From: Candidatus Krumholzibacteriota bacterium
GTDB taxonomy: Bacteria > Krumholzibacteriota > Krumholzibacteriia > JACNKJ01
Length of the DNA stretch: 64,000 nucleotides
Direction: 5' to 3'
Assembly: GCA_016933175.1 (NCBI GenBank)
Contig: JAFGBK010000116.1
Location: forward strand, 53,571-117,570
The position numbers were made by a program, and so were the translations under genes. The notes below the pieces were generated by a model. That model saw only the letters and a list, made by a program, of their open reading frames with translations, made no database searches and was not told the origin of the DNA. Positions 37,390 through 45,590 of the stretch are shown one piece after another (position 1 is the stretch's first letter; every line of letters starts with the position of its first letter).

Positions 37390-37567
37390 GTCGGGGCAGG
37401 TCTCCTGACTTACGGGCTTCTCTTGACCGCGCGCCTTCCCGGATCGCATCCAGTGGCGTGAGTGGCGGTCACCCGATCACAGTGGCGGGACCGTGGCGGA
37501 TTCTCACCGCGCTTCCCTATTCTACCCTCCGGCGGACGCCGTCGGGTCACCTCCGGCCTTCGTGACG
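37390..37567 (-). promoter_or_regulatory. Cobalamin riboswitch
   Basis: On the minus strand: AGGGAAGCGCGGTGAGAATC, then CCGCCACTGTGA, and near the 3' end AAGCCCGTAAGTCAGGAGAC. These match in order the conserved core of the AdoCbl riboswitch (AGGGAA..GGTG.AA.CC, CCCGC.ACTGT.A, ..GCCAG.AGACC). It lies 60 bases upstream of the TonB receptor start, and TCCTCGAGGAAGGGAG before the start could hide the ribosome site. B12 binding would switch off receptor and propeller. Confidence 0.93.
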
Positions 37568-37573
37568 CGCAGC

Positions 37574-37602
37574 AGTGTAGCGCGGACCGCCGGATCCGGC
37601 AA
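37574..37602 (-). promoter_or_regulatory. Promoter of the riboswitch transcript
   Basis: Minus strand TTGCCG (37602-37597), 17 bases, TACACT (37579-37574). Transcription would begin near 37567, just before the first riboswitch element. An imperfect inverted repeat (GGATCCGG/CCGGATTCC) overlaps the -35. Confidence 0.5.
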
Positions 37603-37661
37603 GCCGGATTCCGCATCGCGTCGGAGCGCGGCGAAATCCCTGACTCCGGCCAAGCCGGGAC

Positions 37662-37690
37662 TTCAAATCGCCGAAGTTCTGTTGTAGAGT
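37662..37690 (+). promoter_or_regulatory. Candidate nfnAB promoter
   Basis: TTCAAA (37662-37667), 17 bases, TAGAGT (37685-37690), 80 bases before the TTG start of nfnA. Confidence 0.4.
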
Positions 37691-37770
37691 GAGGCGCCCC
37701 CGTCGCCCGCCGGCGCCGGGGATATTACCTTGTACCGGCAACCACAGATCCAATCCTCGCGGGGTGCAAG

Positions 37771-38634
37771 TTGGGCTACCGGATCCTGAAGAAGCGGGTC
37801 CTCGTCGCGGACCCGAAGACCGTCTACTTCGAGGTGGACGCGGCGGCGGTGGCCGCCAAGGCCAAGGCCGGCCAGTTCATCATCCTCCGGGTGTCGGAGC
37901 CGGGGGAGCGCATCCCCCTGACCATCGCCCAGGCGCGGCCGGATGACGGCGTCACCACCATCGTCGTGCAGGAGGTGGGCAAGACCACCCACGACCTGTG
38001 CAACCTGGAGGAGGGCCAGGAGATCCTGGACTTCGCCGGCCCCCTGGGCCAGCCGACCCACATCGAGAAGCGCGGCACGGTCTGCTGCGTGGGCGGGGGC
38101 ATCGGCAACGCGGTGGTCTGGCCCCAGGCCAAGGCCTTCCACGAGGCGGGCAACAAGGTGATCTCCATCATCGGCGCGCGGACGAAGGGCCTGCTGATCC
38201 TCGAGGAGGAGATCCGGGCCGCCAGCGACGAGGTCATCGTCACCACGGACGACGGCTCCTATGGCCGCAAGGGGCTGGTCACCGACGCGCTCAAGGAGGT
38301 CTGCGAGCGCGAGACGGTCGACGAGTGCATCACCATCGGGCCGGTGATCATGATGAAGTTCGTGGCCGCCACCACGAAGCCCTTCCAGGTGCCCACACAG
38401 GTGAGTCTGAATCCGATCATGGTGGACGGCACGGGCATGTGCGGCGCCTGCCGCGTGACCGTCGGCGGGCAGACCAAGTTCGCCTGCGTGGACGGCCCCG
38501 AGTTCGACGGCCACCAGGTGGACTTCGACGAGCTGATGAAGCGCCTCGCCTACTACCGCGACCTCGAGAAGATCAGCTACGACCGGGCGCTGGAGCGCGA
38601 GTGCCGCTGTGGCAAGTGCGAGGGGGGTGAGTGA
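37771..38634 (+). CDS. nfnA: NADH-dependent ferredoxin:NADP+ oxidoreductase, small subunit (NfnA/SudB type)
   Basis: 287 residues of the ferredoxin-NADP reductase superfamily. FAD-binding barrel (GQFIILRVSEPGERIPLTIAQ), NAD-binding part (GTVCCVGGGIGNAVVWPQAKAF) and a C-terminal 2Fe-2S site (GTGMCGACRVTVGGQTKFACVDGPEF). With the partner gene it carries out flavin-based electron bifurcation between NADPH, NADH and ferredoxin, or acts as sulfide dehydrogenase. The start is a TTG with a weak GGGG upstream. Its stop overlaps the next ATG by one base (TGATG). Confidence 0.92.
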   Translation: MGYRILKKRVLVADPKTVYFEVDAAAVAAKAKAGQFIILRVSEPGERIPLTIAQARPDDGVTTIVVQEVGKTTHDLCNLEEGQEILDFAGPLGQPTHIEKRGTVCCVGGGIGNAVVWPQAKAFHEAGNKVISIIGARTKGLLILEEEIRAASDEVIVTTDDGSYGRKGLVTDALKEVCERETVDECITIGPVIMMKFVAATTKPFQVPTQVSLNPIMVDGTGMCGACRVTVGGQTKFACVDGPEFDGHQVDFDELMKRLAYYRDLEKISYDRALERECRCGKCEGGE

Positions 38635-40076
38635 TGGCCGACGACGGGAAGAAGCGCCGACCCATCAACCGCCAGGATCACAAGACCCCCATGCCCGAGC
38701 AGGCGCCCGAGGCGCGGATCCTCAACTACAAGGAAGTGCCGCTGGGCTACACGCCCGAGATGGCCATGAACGAGGCCACGCGCTGCCTGCAGTGCAAGAA
38801 GGCGCCCTGCCGCACGGGCTGCCCCGTGGACATCGACATCCCGGCGGCCCTGGACCTCATCGCCGAGGGCGACTTCGCCGGCGGCTACCGCAAGATGCGC
38901 GAGACGAACTTCCTGCCGGCCATCTGCGGGCGGGTCTGCCCGCAGGAGGACCAGTGCGAGTCCATGTGCGTGCTCGGCAAGAAGAACGAGCCCGTGGCCA
39001 TCGGGCGTCTCGAGCGCTTCGTGGCCGACTGGGCAATGCAGCACGAGGACAGCGAGGCCGGGGCCGAGATGCCCGTCTGCAAGCCGGCCACGGGCAAGAA
39101 GGTGGCGGTCATCGGCTCGGGGCCGGCGAGCCTGACGGCGGCCAGCGACCTGGTGCAGCTCGGCCACGAGGTGCACGTCTTCGAGGCCCTGCACAAGCCG
39201 GGCGGCGTGCTCTTCTACGGGATCCCGGAGTTCCGCCTGCCCAAGGCCACCCTGGTCAAGGAGATCGACGGCCTGGCGAAGATCGGCGTGACCTTCCACA
39301 TGAACTACGTGGTGGGCGCCACGGAGACCCTGAGCGAGCTGCGCGAGCGCTTCGACGCCGTCTTCATCGGCACCGGGGCGGGCCTGCCCTGGTTCCTGGG
39401 CATCCCGGGCGAGAACCTCAACGGGGTCTACAGCTCCAACGAGTTCCTGACGCGCGTCAACCTCATGGGCGCCTACAAGTTCCCCGAGAGCGACACACCC
39501 GTGAAGCCCGGCAGCCGGGTGGTCGTCGTGGGCGCGGGCAACACGGCCATGGACTCGGCGCGCACGGCCAAGCGGCTGCAGCCCGAGCACGTGACGCTGG
39601 TCTACCGGCGCAGCCGGGCGGAGATGCCCGCGCGCGTGGAGGAGATCCACCACGCCGAGGAGGAGGGCATCGAGTTCAAGCTCCTCCACACGCCGGTGGA
39701 GATATTCGGGGACGAGAAGGGCAACGTCACGTCCGTGAAGCTCCAGAAGATGGAGCTGGGCGAGCCCGACGCCAGCGGCCGGCGGCGCCCCCTGCCCATC
39801 GAGGGCAGCGAGTTCGTGGTGGAGGCCGACTGCGTGGTGGTGGCCCTGGGCAACGGGCCCAATCCCCTGCTGACCAGGGTGGAGCCGGAGCTGGAGCTGA
39901 GCCGGCGCGGCACCATCGCGGTCGACGAGGAAACGCTGGAGAGCAGCATGAAGGGCGTCTTCGCGGGCGGCGACATCGTCACGGGCGGCGCGACGGTGAT
40001 CCTGGCCATGGGCGCCGGCCGCCAGGCGGCGAGATCCATCCAGAGGTATTTGACAACGGGTTCCGCGGCGTTTTAA
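38634..40076 (+). CDS. nfnB: NADH-dependent ferredoxin:NADP+ oxidoreductase, large subunit (NfnB/GltD-like)
   Basis: 480 residues, the GltD-like flavoprotein. N-terminal cluster-binding domain (CLQCKKAPCRTGCPVDIDIP, AICGRVCPQEDQCESMCVLG), FAD site VAVIGSGPASLTAASDLVQLG, substrate-side motif GGVLFYGIPEFRLPK, NADPH site VVVVGAGNTAMDSARTAKRL and C-terminal FAD site GVFAGGDIVTGGATVILAMGAG. GGGGGTGAG upstream; a GTG one codon earlier is possible. Adjacent nfnA rather than a glutamate synthase large subunit argues for Nfn, not Glt. Confidence 0.93.
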   Translation: MADDGKKRRPINRQDHKTPMPEQAPEARILNYKEVPLGYTPEMAMNEATRCLQCKKAPCRTGCPVDIDIPAALDLIAEGDFAGGYRKMRETNFLPAICGRVCPQEDQCESMCVLGKKNEPVAIGRLERFVADWAMQHEDSEAGAEMPVCKPATGKKVAVIGSGPASLTAASDLVQLGHEVHVFEALHKPGGVLFYGIPEFRLPKATLVKEIDGLAKIGVTFHMNYVVGATETLSELRERFDAVFIGTGAGLPWFLGIPGENLNGVYSSNEFLTRVNLMGAYKFPESDTPVKPGSRVVVVGAGNTAMDSARTAKRLQPEHVTLVYRRSRAEMPARVEEIHHAEEEGIEFKLLHTPVEIFGDEKGNVTSVKLQKMELGEPDASGRRRPLPIEGSEFVVEADCVVVALGNGPNPLLTRVEPELELSRRGTIAVDEETLESSMKGVFAGGDIVTGGATVILAMGAGRQAARSIQRYLTTGSAAF

Positions 40077-40128
40077 TTTCAGACATCCGGTTCCGACCGG
40101 ACCATTACTCCTCCAAGATGTGCGTAGA

Positions 40129-40162
40129 GCCGGCGGCCGCCCTGGTCGCCGGCGTTTCTTTC
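40129..40162 (+). terminator. Terminator of nfnAB
   Basis: GCCGGCG (40129-40135) pairs with CGCCGGC (40147-40153), followed by GTTTCTTTC; about 50 bases after the nfnB stop and close to the converging SH3 gene. Confidence 0.65.
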
Positions 40163-40186
40163 ATCCCTGCGAATCAGCTGTGTGAT

Positions 40187-40531
40187 TCAGATTGGTTCAA
40201 GGACCTTCAACGGAACCCATCCGCTCATTCCCGTCTCATCTGTCGCCCAGATCCAGCCGGACTCTTCCAGCGACGCCGTAAGCACCTCGCCCTCGCGCAC
40301 CGGCAGCTCGACGGGCTCGTATTCGCGCAGGAGCATGGCGGCGCCGCCCTCCACGCGCAGCCAGGCCGCGGGAAACCAGCGGCCCACACCGTCCTCCGCC
40401 ACGCACCAGGTCCAGCCCGGCCATTCCGATGCGCGCTCCTCGACGCGGAGCCGCGCGCCGGGGCCGAAGCGCAGCGGCGCCGCGTACTCCGTGGCGAAGT
40501 TGCGAACCGCGCGGTAGCGAACGGGCGTCAC
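40187..40531 (-). CDS. Two-domain SH3-like protein
   Basis: 114 residues made of two variant SH3 domains, each ending in a GW-aromatic motif (WCVAEDGVGRWFPAAWLRV and WIWATDETGMSGWVPLKVLE). There is no signal peptide, so it is probably cytoplasmic. The GTG start overlaps the stop of the GlsB-like gene by GTGA, so the two are coupled. Such domains bind peptides or small ligands; the partner is unknown. Confidence 0.8.
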   Translation of the reverse strand: MTPVRYRAVRNFATEYAAPLRFGPGARLRVEERASEWPGWTWCVAEDGVGRWFPAAWLRVEGGAAMLLREYEPVELPVREGEVLTASLEESGWIWATDETGMSGWVPLKVLEPI

Positions 40532-40770
40532 TTCCGCCGGATGAGGTTGAGGAGGAGCACCAGGATGATGGCCCCCACCAGCGCCGTGACCAGCGAGCCC
40601 GCCAGGCCGCTCAGCGTGATGGTCAGGGACCGGAACAGCCAGCCGCCCAGCAGGGCGCCGAGGATGCCCACGAGGATGTTGCCGATCAGGCCGAAGCCGC
40701 TGCCCTTGACGATGCGCCCCGCGAGCCAGCCGATGACCGCGCCGATGATCAGGAACCACAGGAAAGCCAT
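40528..40770 (-). CDS. GlsB/YeaQ/YmgE family membrane protein
   Basis: 80-residue stress-type membrane protein with three hydrophobic segments. The opening MAFLWFLIIGAVIGWLAGRIVKG, glycine-rich core (GLIGNILVGILGALLGGWLF) and LVTALVGAIILVLLLNLIRRK are diagnostic of the transglycosylase-associated/GlsB family. AGGAGG before the ATG at 40770 sets the start; the track's 49 upstream residues are unsupported. Confidence 0.92.
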   Translation of the reverse strand: MAFLWFLIIGAVIGWLAGRIVKGSGFGLIGNILVGILGALLGGWLFRSLTITLSGLAGSLVTALVGAIILVLLLNLIRRK

Positions 40771-40941
40771 GCCGTCCTCCTTCCAGCCGGGGCCTAGACG
40801 GACCCCCGCCACCGCCTGCGTGAATCCATGCAATAGAAGCGCGCCGGCCGAGAGTACCGGCTGGCGTGCGGGAAGACAAGGCGATGGAATGATCGGCGGA
40901 CGCAATCGCCACCGCACGCCTCGAGCGTGGCCGGCGCGGCG

Positions 40942-41703
40942 TCAATCCTCCGCCGGCATGGCGAACAGGGCGCTGTCCACGGGCGCGTTGTGCGTGATCG
41001 TCTCGACGACCAGGGTGCTCGAGCCGCCCTTGCGGCCGTGCACGACGCGGTGGGGCACGAGCACGCCGTCCACCTCGCGGTAGTCGGCGAGCTCGCTGTG
41101 GTGGGACAGGGCCACGAGGAGCCCGGTGCCCTCGTCGAAGACGAGCCGGCGGCGCGCGCGCGAGGTCTCGACCACGATCACCGCGTCCGCCCCGCGCCAC
41201 TCGCGGCCGGCCACGCGCAGGTCCGGGAAGTACTCCCGCATCTGCAAGGGCCCCTGGGGATTGGCCAGCCAGGCGTCGGTCCAGGTGCGGACGTCATCGT
41301 CGCGGCGCAGGCCGCGCTGATCCTGCCGCCAGCCGGCGCGCCCGTCCCAGCCCTCGCCATGGGGCCAGTGCGGGCCCTGCCCCCGCAGCCGGTACCTGCC
41401 ATCGGCCGTGCCCACGATGGTCAGGCTGTCCTCCTCGAGGACGGGCGGCTCCCGGCTCGGCAGGTCGGTGACCATGCGCCCGCCGAGGATGCGCGTCTCG
41501 AGCTTCTCGATGGCCTCGCGCCCGCCCAGCGCCTCCACGTAGCGCGCCAGGACCTCGCCCACCGTGGGCAGCGCACCAGCGGCGTCCCGGGCCGCCGGCG
41601 GCGCGGCCGGCGCCTTCGCGGCGCATCCCGCGGGCGCCGTCAGCGCCAGCGCGAGCGCCAGCAAGGCCAGACCCCTCACCATCCCCTTTCGTCGACTCCA
41701 CAT
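40942..41703 (-). CDS. Lipoprotein with LolA/LolB-like domain
   Basis: 253 residues. Lipoprotein signal with lipobox APAGC (Cys 27), then an Ala/Pro linker and a domain like those of outer-membrane lipoprotein-sorting proteins (GEVLARYVEALGGREAIEKLETRILGGRM, PLQMREYFPDLRVAGREWRGADAVIVVET, TGLLVALSHHSELADYREVDGVLVPHRVV). These fold as an incomplete beta-barrel binding acyl chains; whether this one does is unknown. AGGAGG upstream of the ATG. Confidence 0.75.
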   Translation of the reverse strand: MWSRRKGMVRGLALLALALALTAPAGCAAKAPAAPPAARDAAGALPTVGEVLARYVEALGGREAIEKLETRILGGRMVTDLPSREPPVLEEDSLTIVGTADGRYRLRGQGPHWPHGEGWDGRAGWRQDQRGLRRDDDVRTWTDAWLANPQGPLQMREYFPDLRVAGREWRGADAVIVVETSRARRRLVFDEGTGLLVALSHHSELADYREVDGVLVPHRVVHGRKGGSSTLVVETITHNAPVDSALFAMPAED

Positions 41704-41821
41704 CGCGATCCTCCTCTCCGGTCAGTGTGCGGCAGTGGCGCAACACCTTTGCCACTGCACGCCATGTGCCGGGGCCGCGAACGGCCTTGATCATCTCAAC
41801 CGATTGCCACGAAGTCGCTTA

Positions 41822-42814
41822 TCAATGCGACGGGCAACGCCGGCCAGGTCCGCGCGGCCTGGATGTGTCCGGACGGACACGTCCCGCCACCCGATGAACC
41901 AGGAGGGTCAGCCAGCGGCTGGGCTCCCGCTTCTGCCCGAAGTCGAAGTCCGACCAGGCCCGGTGGATCGACCCGGCCCGGAATCGACCCTCCGGGTCCC
42001 CACCGGCGAGCAGCAGGTCCACCACCTCGCCGAGACGCGCGTCGCGCCGGGCCGCTGGCAGGCGGGAGAGCACGTCCACGAAGCGCAGGATGCGGTAGTC
42101 GGTGAAGGGGTACTTGAGGCGCTCCCAGCCCGTGCCGATCCGGGAGTCGTGGCCGGCGTAGCGGATCGTGCCCCGCCGCTCCCAGCAGCCGAGGAGGAAT
42201 CCGGCCAGGCGCCGGGCCGCCGCGCCTCGGGCGAGGCGCGGGATCTCGGCCAGGGCGCCCGCCACGCAGAGGCTGGCGAAGGCGCAGCTCGGCTCGCCTT
42301 CGCGCGGGCCGCCTGGCTGGCCCGTGTTCTTGCACCAGAACCCGCCGTCGGGCCGCTGGCGGGCAAGCAGCCAGTCGTAGACGCGGCCGAGGCGGGGATC
42401 CTCGCCGTAGCCGCAGGCCGCCAGGGATCCGGCGAGGATGCCCGTGAAGCACTCGGCCGGAGTCGGGGGCGGCGCCCACCCGAAGGCGCCGCACGGCTGC
42501 TGCGTGCCCAGCACGTACTCGCAGGCGGCGGCGACGCGCGGCGCGTCCCGCCTGAGCCCGAAGTCGGCCAGCACGCCCAGGACCCAGAAGGTCGTGTCCG
42601 TGCGCGGCCACCATTTCTGGATGTCCGTCGCCGAGCCCCAGCGGCCGCTGCGGTGCTGCCGGGCGAAGATCGCCCGGACGGGCCCATGGCGGCGCACGGC
42701 CCGCCGCGCCCGCAGGACCTCGCCGTCGTCCTCGGCCCGGCCGAGAAGATCCGTCAGCGTCCGGTACCGGACGTGGGGCTCTCCGGCGAGCAGCCACTCG
42801 ATGGGAGGAGCCAT
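41822..42814 (-). CDS. Alpha/alpha-toroid (prenyltransferase/squalene cyclase-like) protein
   Basis: 330 residues with repeats typical of prenyltransferase and squalene-oxidase toroids (RSGRWGSATDIQKWWPRTDTTFWVLGVLADFG, TQQPCGAFGWAP, RQRPDGGFWCKNTGQ). No signal peptide and no DxDD catalytic motif, so cyclase activity is not supported. The opening APPIEWLLAGEPHVRYRTLTDLL occurs in a group of uncharacterised nitrogen-fixation-unrelated toroid proteins. It ends in a basic tail. Function unknown. Spacing of 21 bases to mscL below. Confidence 0.78.
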   Translation of the reverse strand: MAPPIEWLLAGEPHVRYRTLTDLLGRAEDDGEVLRARRAVRRHGPVRAIFARQHRSGRWGSATDIQKWWPRTDTTFWVLGVLADFGLRRDAPRVAAACEYVLGTQQPCGAFGWAPPPTPAECFTGILAGSLAACGYGEDPRLGRVYDWLLARQRPDGGFWCKNTGQPGGPREGEPSCAFASLCVAGALAEIPRLARGAAARRLAGFLLGCWERRGTIRYAGHDSRIGTGWERLKYPFTDYRILRFVDVLSRLPAARRDARLGEVVDLLLAGGDPEGRFRAGSIHRAWSDFDFGQKREPSRWLTLLVHRVAGRVRPDTSRPRGPGRRCPSH

Positions 42815-42835
42815 GCGCCCTCCGTCGGCGGCGCC

Positions 42836-43177
42836 CTAGGCTTCCGGCGTCTTCGCTTCCTTGCCGCGGCGCAGCGTGTTCATCCCCTTGACGACCATGA
42901 AGATGGCCCAGGCGACGATGAGGAAATCCAGGACGGTCTGGACGAAGGTGCCGTAGTTGAGGGTCACCGCTGCAGCCTCGGCCGTCTCGTGCCTCAGCGT
43001 CACGGCCAGCTCCGTGAAGTTCACGCCTCCGATCAGCAGCCCGATGGGGGGCATGATGACATCCGACACCAGCGAGCTGACGACCTTGCCGAACGCGGCG
43101 CCGATGATGATGCCGATGGCCATGTCCATCGCGTTGCCCTTGACCGCAAACTCCTTGAACTCGCTCATCAGACTCAT
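42836..43177 (-). CDS. mscL: Large-conductance mechanosensitive channel
   Basis: 113 residues. [46 protein letters not shown] covers the N-terminal helix and first membrane segment including the gate; [23 protein letters not shown] is the second. The pentameric pore opens on osmotic downshift to release solutes. AGGAGG stands upstream of the first Met; starting at the fourth residue is possible. Confidence 0.96.
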   Translation of the reverse strand: MSLMSEFKEFAVKGNAMDMAIGIIIGAAFGKVVSSLVSDVIMPPIGLLIGGVNFTELAVTLRHETAEAAAVTLNYGTFVQTVLDFLIVAWAIFMVVKGMNTLRRGKEAKTPEA

Positions 43178-43345
43178 TGCACCGGCCTCCTGTCAGCGCA
43201 TAACGAAACGATCCGCGGCGCCGCGCTCGCGCCGTCGCGGGGTGGCATCATCCCAGATGAGGTGCGGGATCGAAGGTGCCGGCGGAGGTTGCCTGCTGGG
43301 GCCCCCGGAGTCAAGCGCCTTGGCCGGCGCCGGCGAGCCCCGGCA

Positions 43346-44254
43346 TCAGGACGCGGCCGCGGCGCCATGCGCCGCCAGCCAGGCGGCGAGCTCCGGGCCG
43401 ATGGCGATGTCGCGGACCGCGGCCGGGTCCAGGCTGCGCTCCTCGTAGCAGACGGTGGCCAGTTCCTCGAGGCGCTTCGCGCGCCGATCCGCCGGCACCT
43501 CCCCGTGCAGGTTGTAGGGATAGACGTGCCCGGGCGGCAGCAGGCGCCGGCGGGCCGGCGCGATCTCCACGGCCAGGAGGGTCGTCAGGACGGCCTGGTG
43601 CAGGAACACCTGGTGGAGCCGGTCGCCGCAGGCCCGCCGCTGGAAGTCCTCGTCCCCCACCAGGGCTGTGAAGCGCTCGCACCAGCGGCGCAGCAGCCCC
43701 AGCGCCGGCCGCACGGCGTAGAGGGCCGAGTTGAAGTAGGCGCGCAGCCGCTCACCCTCGATGAAGGACTCCACCGTGTCCGCCAGGTCGGCCACGCCGG
43801 CGTTCGCATAGACGCCGCGCCAGAAGGCGTCCAGCGGCGCGTCCGCGCCCAGGCCCACGTTGCGATGGTGCACGGGCCGCAGGGCCGCGTCGGCGTCGCC
43901 GCCCAGGTCGAGCAGGTCCACGGGCCCGACGACGAGGTTCTCGGCGGCGACCATGACCAGGGTGTCCGCCGCTCCGTCGGCCCGCGCCTCGGCCGCCGCC
44001 GCGGCCGCCACCTTGCTCGCGTAGAGGTAGCCGCGCAGCGCAGCCGGCACCTCAGCGGGGAACACCTGGACGCCGTCGCCGGCAAGCTCGCCGCAGGCAG
44101 CGTCGCCGGCCGCGCAGTCGAAGATCCAGACGGGACTGCCGGCGAGCCGGCCGCCGAAGTCGCGCAGGCTCGCGACGAGCAGGCGCGCGCGCGGCACCTG
44201 CGCGGGCGCGGCGACCCACGTCGCGAAAACGACTCCGCCGCGCGGCGCCGTCAT
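43346..44254 (-). CDS. Glycosyltransferase-like protein, unassigned
   Basis: 302 residues. Pattern of a GT-A nucleotide-sugar transferase: VVFATWVAAPAQVPRARLLVASLRDFGG at the N-terminus, then VWIFDCA, a region about 80 residues on with DTLVMVAAENLVVGPVDLLDLG, and YFNSALYAVRPALGLLRRWCERF, but a convincing DxD is not seen. The ATG overlaps the stop of the upstream DUF3052 fusion (ATGA), so the two are coupled. Substrate cannot be guessed. Confidence 0.6.
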   Translation of the reverse strand: MTAPRGGVVFATWVAAPAQVPRARLLVASLRDFGGRLAGSPVWIFDCAAGDAACGELAGDGVQVFPAEVPAALRGYLYASKVAAAAAAEARADGAADTLVMVAAENLVVGPVDLLDLGGDADAALRPVHHRNVGLGADAPLDAFWRGVYANAGVADLADTVESFIEGERLRAYFNSALYAVRPALGLLRRWCERFTALVGDEDFQRRACGDRLHQVFLHQAVLTTLLAVEIAPARRRLLPPGHVYPYNLHGEVPADRRAKRLEELATVCYEERSLDPAAVRDIAIGPELAAWLAAHGAAAAS

Positions 44255-45036
44255 CGCGCTCCGCCCCGCCGGGCGAAGCAGAGCCCCGACCAGGAGGCGT
44301 CGATGGCGCTGATCTTGTAGTCCACGAAGCCGCGCGCCAGCCCGTACTCGCGCACGACGCGCTGCGTGAGGTCGCTCCGCAGGCCGCCGGCCCGCTTGGG
44401 CCAGCAGATCCACAGGCGCCCGCCCTCGGCCACGGTGCGCGCTGCGGCCAGGAAGCGCCGGTCCAGGTGGGCCAGGGACCGCGCGAAGAGCAGGACCACG
44501 TCGGCATGCCCCCGCGCCTGGCGCCGGATGTGGACGCCAGCCGGCAGGCGGCCCAGCGTGGCCTCGAAGCCCGCCGGCGATCCCAGCAGGGCCACGGTGG
44601 CGCCGCTGCCGATGCCCAGCTTCTTCGCCAGGGGCGCGCCGGCGTAGCTGGCGAAGGTCCCGGGCACAACCGGCTCGGCGGGAGGCGTGCGCAGGGCCTT
44701 CGTCAGGGCGCCGCGGATGCGCGGCCAGGTGGTGAAGACGGCGTCGGGAAGCAGCCTGCGCACGCGCGCCGTCTTGGCCACGTCGCCCGCGACGAAGACC
44801 AGGGGCACCTGCCGCGTTGCCCTCTGCTGCCTGAGCCAGACGCCCAGCTCGCGCCCCTGGGACGGCGTGCGCGCCAGGTCGATGACGAAGGCCTCGGGCG
44901 GGTCGTCGCGCAGGCCGCGCAGACCCGCCGCGCCGCCGCCCGCGAAGCACCGCACGCTGTGCCCCGCCTTCTCCAGGCGCGCGGCGCGCTCGCCGCACTC
45001 CTCCTCCTTCCAGTGGACCAGCACGACGCGGCTCAT
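44251..45036 (-). CDS. Pseudo-receiver plus DUF3052 fusion protein
   Basis: 261 residues. Residues 1-115 fold like a response-regulator receiver (VVLVHWKEEE, AFVIDLARTPSQGRELGVWLRQQ, VPLVFVAGDVAKTARVRRLLPDAVFTTW), but the acidic pocket, Thr and Lys positions are altered, so phosphorylation is doubtful. Residues about 125-261 match DUF3052 (YAGAPLAKKLGIGSGATVALLGSP, LWICWPKRAGGLRSDLTQRVVREYGLARGFVDYKISAIDASWSGLCFA). The fourth residue Met is taken as start because GGAGG lies nine bases upstream. Translationally coupled to the glycosyltransferase-like gene. Confidence 0.8.
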   Translation of the reverse strand: MSRVVLVHWKEEECGERAARLEKAGHSVRCFAGGGAAGLRGLRDDPPEAFVIDLARTPSQGRELGVWLRQQRATRQVPLVFVAGDVAKTARVRRLLPDAVFTTWPRIRGALTKALRTPPAEPVVPGTFASYAGAPLAKKLGIGSGATVALLGSPAGFEATLGRLPAGVHIRRQARGHADVVLLFARSLAHLDRRFLAAARTVAEGGRLWICWPKRAGGLRSDLTQRVVREYGLARGFVDYKISAIDASWSGLCFARRGGAR

Positions 45037-45067
45037 GGCGCGCATCCTCCGGGTCCGCGGCGGACCC

Positions 45068-45535
45068 TCACGGGTTCAGCCGCCAGATCTGGAAGTTCAG
45101 CCAGGACGCGAAGCCCACCCAGGCCAGGTAGGGCAGCAGCAGGACCCCGGCGGCGGGCGACTGCCGCCAGAAGCCCGCGGTCACCGCCAGGATCAGCAGC
45201 CAGAGGGCCACGATGTCCGCGAAGGCCGGCCCCGGCCGGTGCAGCCCGAAGAAGATCCAGGACCAGAGGCCGTTGAGCACGAGCTGGGCGAGGAAGAGCC
45301 CCAGCGGCCAGGCCGCGCCGGAGAAGCCGGCGCGGCGCCAGATGAGCCAGGCCGCCACGCCCATCAGGGCGTAGAGGACGGTCCAGACGATGGGGAAGAC
45401 GACGCCCGGCGGCGTCAGGGCCGGCTTGGCGAGCCCGGCGTACCAGGCACCGGGCCCCCAGCGCGCGCCGATCCAGCCGGGCGCGAAGGAGATGAGCACC
45501 CAGGCCGCCAGGCCGATCCAATTCATGCGGTTCAT
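45068..45535 (-). CDS. tspO: TspO/MBR family membrane protein
   Basis: 155 residues with five membrane helices. Family signature seen: WYAGLAKPALTPPGVVFPIVWTVLYALMGVAAWLIW, LVLNGLWSWIFFGL and LLPYLAWVGFASWLNFQIW. TspO proteins bind porphyrins and related tetrapyrroles; a link to the cobalamin theme of the window is speculative. Followed by the GNAT gene upstream on the same strand. Confidence 0.94.
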   Translation of the reverse strand: MNRMNWIGLAAWVLISFAPGWIGARWGPGAWYAGLAKPALTPPGVVFPIVWTVLYALMGVAAWLIWRRAGFSGAAWPLGLFLAQLVLNGLWSWIFFGLHRPGPAFADIVALWLLILAVTAGFWRQSPAAGVLLLPYLAWVGFASWLNFQIWRLNP

Positions 45536-45590
45536 GGCTCCCTCCGAAGCCGCCCGGCGCCGCAGCGACGCGATTCCTGCGCGGGCCGCC

